NCBI GenBank assembly: GCA_044866695.1
Contig: JBIOUF010000116.1
Location: forward strand, 1-15,857
Length of the DNA: 15,857 nt
Origin: JBIOUF01 sp044866695
Lineage (GTDB): Bacteria; Actinomycetota; Actinomycetes; Propionibacteriales; Nocardioidaceae
Reading direction: 5' to 3'
Below the pieces are notes generated by a model that was not told where the DNA came from, did not search any database, and saw nothing but the letters and a program-made list of their open reading frames with translations. Positions 13,082-15,857 of the stretch are shown here, in pieces. Numbering within the stretch: the first letter of the stretch is position 1; every line of letters starts with the position of its first letter. A program made the translations under genes and the position numbers.

Positions 13082-13117
13082 TGCCTCATGGTTCCCGGCC
13101 CGGCGCCCGTCGCCACC

Positions 13118-15478
13118 TCAGGCGGCGTGGCTGGCCGGCGCGCCAGCCGACGGGGCCGGCTCGAGTGCGGACGCGAGGATCTCCCGTACGTCGGACACCA
13201 GGTGGACCGTCACCGCCTCCAGGACGTCGCCGGGGACGTCGTCGAGGTCCGGCTCGTTGCGGGCGGGCAGGAACACCTCGGTGAGGCCGGCCCGCTGGGC
13301 GGCGAGCAGCTTCTGCTTCACCCCGCCGATCGGCAGCACCCGCCCGGTCAGGGACACCTCGCCGGTCATCCCCACCTCGCCGCGGACCGGGCGGCCCGTG
13401 GCCAGCGACACCAGGGCGGTCGTCATGGTGACGCCCGCGGACGGCCCGTCCTTCGGCACCGCCCCTGCCGGGACGTGCACGTGCACCGGCACGTCCAGGG
13501 TCGCCGGTGAGACGCCCAGCTCGGCCGCGTGCGAGCGGACATAGGCCAGGGCGATCTGCGCCGACTCCTTCATCACCTCGCCCAGCTGTCCGGTGAGGGT
13601 GAGCCCGGCCCGGCCGTCGGGCAGCGCCGACGCCTCGACGTAGAGCACGTCGCCGCCCATGCCGGTCACTGCCAGACCGGAGGCGACCCCTGGAACCGAG
13701 GTGCGCTGGTGCGCCTCGGGAGTGAACCGGGCCCGGCCGACCAGGTCCTTCAGCGCGTCGCGCTCGACCACCACCGGGGCCGAGGCGCCGGACGACAGCC
13801 GGGTCGCCACCTTGCGGAACGCCTTGGCCAGCAGCCGCTCGAGCTGCCGCACGCCGGCCTCGCGGGTGTGGTTCGCGGCCAGCTCGCGCAGCGCGTCCTC
13901 GGTGACGGTCACCTCGTCCTCGGTGAGGGCGGCCCGGTCGCGCTGCCGGGGCACCAGGAAGTCCCGGGCGATGGCGACCTTGTCGTCCTCGGTGTAGCCG
14001 TCCAGCGTGACCAGCTCCATCCGGTCCAGCAGCGCCGGCGGGATGGTGTCCAGCACGTTGGCGGTGGCGATGAACAGCACGTCGGACAGGTCCAGGTCGA
14101 GCTCGAGGTAGTGGTCGCGGAACGTGTGGTTCTGCGCCGGGTCGAGCACCTCCAGCAGGGCGGCGGCGGGGTCGCCGCGGAAGTCCGAGCCGATCTTGTC
14201 CACCTCGTCGAGCAGCACGACCGGGTTCATCGAGCCGGCCTCCTTGACGGCGCGGACGATCCGTCCGGGCATCGCCCCGACGTACGTGCGCCGGTGGCCG
14301 CGGACCTCCGCCTCGTCGCGGACGCCGCCGAGGGCGACCCGGACGAAGCGCCGGCCGAGCGCACGCGCGACCGACTCGCCGAGCGACGTCTTGCCGACGC
14401 CGGGAGGCCCGGCCAGCAGGATCACCGCGCCGGAGCCCCGCCCGCCGATGACCGACAGCCCCCGCTCCGCGCGGCGGGCCCGCACGGCGAGGTACTCCAC
14501 GATCCGGTCCTTGACGTCCTCCAGCCCGTGGTGGTCGGCGTCCAGCACGGCGCGAGCGGCGGCCACGTCGGTGGAGTCCTCGGTCGTGGTGCCCCACGGC
14601 AGCTCGAGGACGGTGTCCAGCCAGGTGCGGATCCACTGCGCCTCGGGGTTCTGCTCGCTGGCGCGCTCGAGCTTGTCGACCTCCCGCAGCATCGCGGTGC
14701 GAACCGCGTCGGGGACGTCGGCGGCCTCGACCCGCGACCGGTAGTCGTCGGCGCCCTCGGGCTCGCCCTCGCCGAGCTCTTTGCGGATCGCCGCCAGCTG
14801 CTGGCGGAGCAGGAACTCCCGCTGGTTCTTGTCGACCGACGCGCGGACGTCCTCGCCGATCTTCTCGTTCACCTCGACCTCGGCGAGGTAGTCCCGGGTC
14901 CAGCCGACCAGCGCCTCCAGCCGCCGTTCCACGTCCGGGGTCTCCAGCAGCTCGCGCTTGCGGTCGATGGACAGGTACGGCGCGTAGCCGGCGGTGTCCG
15001 CGATCGCCGACGGGTCGCCGAGGCTCACGAACGAGTCGACGATCTGCCACGCCTCGCGCTTCTGCAGCACGGCCACGACCAGCTTCTTGTACTCCTCGGC
15101 CAGCTCACGCGCTCGCGGGGTCGGCTCGGCGTCGGGCACGGGAGTGGCCTCGACCCACAGCGCCGCGCCCGGCCCGGTCACGCCGGAGCCGATCGAGGCC
15201 CGCGAGCCGGCCCGCAGCACCGCCGCGGGCCCGCCCCCGGGAGTGCGGCCGAGCCGCTCGACGGTCGCCACGACGCCATACGACGCGTAGCGGTCCTCCA
15301 GGCGGGGAGCCACCAGCAGCTCGGGGCGGCCGTCCGGGTTGGCCGCCCGGGCCGCGTCGACGGCGGCCTGGGCAGCCTCGTCGAGCTCCATCGGCACGAC
15401 CATGCCCGGCAGCACCACGACGTCGGAGAGGAACAGCACCGGCAGCGCGCGCTCGGCCGGGCTCTGGGTGTTCGCCAC
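13118..15478 (-). CDS. lon: ATP-dependent Lon protease, 786 aa
   Basis: A cytoplasmic AAA+ serine protease that removes misfolded and regulatory proteins. Order: N-terminal substrate-binding LON domain (~12-205, LPVLFLSDVVVLPGMVVPMEL), coiled-coil region (~200-280, including KNQREFLLRQQLAAIRKELG), AAA+ module with Walker A GPPGVGKT (357-364) and Walker B VVLLDEVDKIG (Asp424-Glu425), and protease domain (~590-775) with catalytic Ser680 in KDGPSAGVTM and Lys723 in GGVKQKLLAAQRAG. Full length and intact. Start: GTG 15478; AGGAAGG (15488-15494) lies 9 nt upstream. An HspR/HAIR-like inverted repeat at 15511-15531 suggests heat-shock control, as known for Streptomyces lon. The phosphoesterase gene follows 36 nt downstream. 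Confidence 0.97.
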   Translation of the reverse strand: MANTQSPAERALPVLFLSDVVVLPGMVVPMELDEAAQAAVDAARAANPDGRPELLVAPRLEDRYASYGVVATVERLGRTPGGGPAAVLRAGSRASIGSGVTGPGAALWVEATPVPDAEPTPRARELAEEYKKLVVAVLQKREAWQIVDSFVSLGDPSAIADTAGYAPYLSIDRKRELLETPDVERRLEALVGWTRDYLAEVEVNEKIGEDVRASVDKNQREFLLRQQLAAIRKELGEGEPEGADDYRSRVEAADVPDAVRTAMLREVDKLERASEQNPEAQWIRTWLDTVLELPWGTTTEDSTDVAAARAVLDADHHGLEDVKDRIVEYLAVRARRAERGLSVIGGRGSGAVILLAGPPGVGKTSLGESVARALGRRFVRVALGGVRDEAEVRGHRRTYVGAMPGRIVRAVKEAGSMNPVVLLDEVDKIGSDFRGDPAAALLEVLDPAQNHTFRDHYLELDLDLSDVLFIATANVLDTIPPALLDRMELVTLDGYTEDDKVAIARDFLVPRQRDRAALTEDEVTVTEDALRELAANHTREAGVRQLERLLAKAFRKVATRLSSGASAPVVVERDALKDLVGRARFTPEAHQRTSVPGVASGLAVTGMGGDVLYVEASALPDGRAGLTLTGQLGEVMKESAQIALAYVRSHAAELGVSPATLDVPVHVHVPAGAVPKDGPSAGVTMTTALVSLATGRPVRGEVGMTGEVSLTGRVLPIGGVKQKLLAAQRAGLTEVFLPARNEPDLDDVPGDVLEAVTVHLVSDVREILASALEPAPSAGAPASHAA

Positions 15479-15510
15479 GTCTCTTCGCCTTCCTGGTCAG
15501 CCCGCTCGGG

Positions 15511-15531
15511 CTTGACACATGAAGACTCAAC
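15511..15531 (-). promoter_or_regulatory. HAIR-like (HspR) operator upstream of lon
   Basis: CTTGACA-N7-ACTCAAC matches the HspR-associated inverted repeat CTTGAGT-N7-ACTCAAG at 11 of 14 arm positions with the correct 7-nt spacing. It lies 33-53 nt before the lon start, where a repressor would overlap the promoter. No hspR gene is in the window. Confidence 0.65.
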
Positions 15532-15541
15532 TTTGAGGGCG

Positions 15542-15573
15542 ACCGGGTTGTTCCCGGTTCGCCCAGGGCGAAC
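15542..15573. promoter_or_regulatory. Two abutting palindromes upstream of lon
   Basis: ACCGGG-TTGTT-CCCGGT (15542-15558) is followed directly, sharing two bases, by GTTCGCCC-A-GGGCGAAC (15557-15573), a perfect 17-bp palindrome. They could be a second operator for lon or the terminator of a gene beyond the right edge. The 1-nt centre of the second favours a protein-binding site. Confidence 0.4.
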
Positions 15574-15580
15574 GGCGCCC

Positions 15581-15857
15581 CCCAGCCGGAGCGCCGGTGG
15601 TTTCGAGACGGGCTCGCCTAGCGGCTCGCCCTCCTCAACCACCGGTCGGCTGACGGCCCCCCGCTGGTCGAGGAGCCGGAGCGCCAGCGGAGGCGTCCCG
15701 AGACCCGGTGACCGGTGGCAGAGGTCCCAGCCGGAGCGCCGGTGGTTTCGAGACGGGCTCGCCTAGCGGCTCGCCCTCCTCAACCACCGGTCGGCTCGCG
15801 GCGGCTCGCCCTCCTCAACCACCGGTCGGCTGACGGCCCCCCGCTGGTCGAGGAGCC
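15581..15857. repeat. Cluster of duplicated REP-like repeats at right edge
   Basis: A 71-bp block (15581-15651) recurs without change at 15726-15796. A 57-bp block (15621-15677) recurs exactly at 15801-15857, running to the window end. Within them are units of one orientation (GGTTTCGAGACG ... CTCCTCAACCACCGG) and, at 15661-15705, a diverged unit in the opposite orientation (CTGGTCGAGGAG ... CCGAGACC). This head-to-head mix is typical of bacterial interspersed REP mosaics. No coding potential seen. Confidence 0.88.

Noticed and set aside
13529..15766. 745-aa plus-strand frame opposite lon
   Set aside because: Antisense shadow of the Lon protease; no motifs.

Overview
The window is high-GC actinobacterial DNA, most likely from Nocardioidaceae or a close relative. 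The reasons are the overwhelming G/C third-position codon use, an EtfD-type membrane Fe-S oxidoreductase, many genes with a -10 box 6-7 nt before the start codon (leaderless style), a lon gene behind an HspR/HAIR-like operator, and a dispersed GGTTTCGAGAC...CTCCTCAACCACC repeat at both edges. The family assignment is inference.

Layout. 1-109: edge of a REP-like cluster. 146-3366 (+): a PPK2 polyphosphate kinase, then an EtfD-like protein that would pass electrons from electron-transfer flavoprotein to the quinone pool. 3385-3560: a 32-bp tandem repeat. 3637-4044 (+): a small conserved-looking hypothetical. 4101-5740 (+): a compact cassette of a ribbon-helix-helix regulator, a DUF4097 beta-repeat protein with an exact 18-residue period, and a 52-residue protein, behind a perfect palindrome placed inside the promoter. 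5766-6632 (+): an AraC-type regulator and a VOC/glyoxalase-fold protein. 6869-8305 (-): a stand-alone cytochrome P450 resembling the haem domain of P450 BM3. 8330-8563 (-): the wrecked 5' end of a dCTP deaminase gene. 8610-9086 (+): a LOG/TIGR00725 Rossmann protein. 9104-9179 (+): tRNA-Gly(CCC).

Downstream of the tRNA lies what looks like the scar of an integrated element. It begins with a decayed tyrosine-integrase gene ending 4 nt from the tRNA (9184-9470, -), followed by a SulP anion transporter with looser codon use (9625-11373, +) and a VapBC-type module in which both genes look damaged (11449-12162, +). Core-like genes then resume: a DUF2461 protein (12027-12659, +), a stand-alone LigD-type 3'-phosphoesterase domain (12722-13081, -) and Lon protease (13118-15478, -). 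The last 280 bp are duplicated REP-like repeats.

There is no large defence system, CRISPR array or biosynthetic cluster. The most interesting points are the RHH/DUF4097/52-aa cassette with its promoter palindrome, the cluster of gene wreckage around the tRNA (dcd on one side, integrase and vapBC on the other), the BM3-like P450 lacking the fatty-acid-anchoring residues and any fused reductase, and the HAIR-like site in front of lon.
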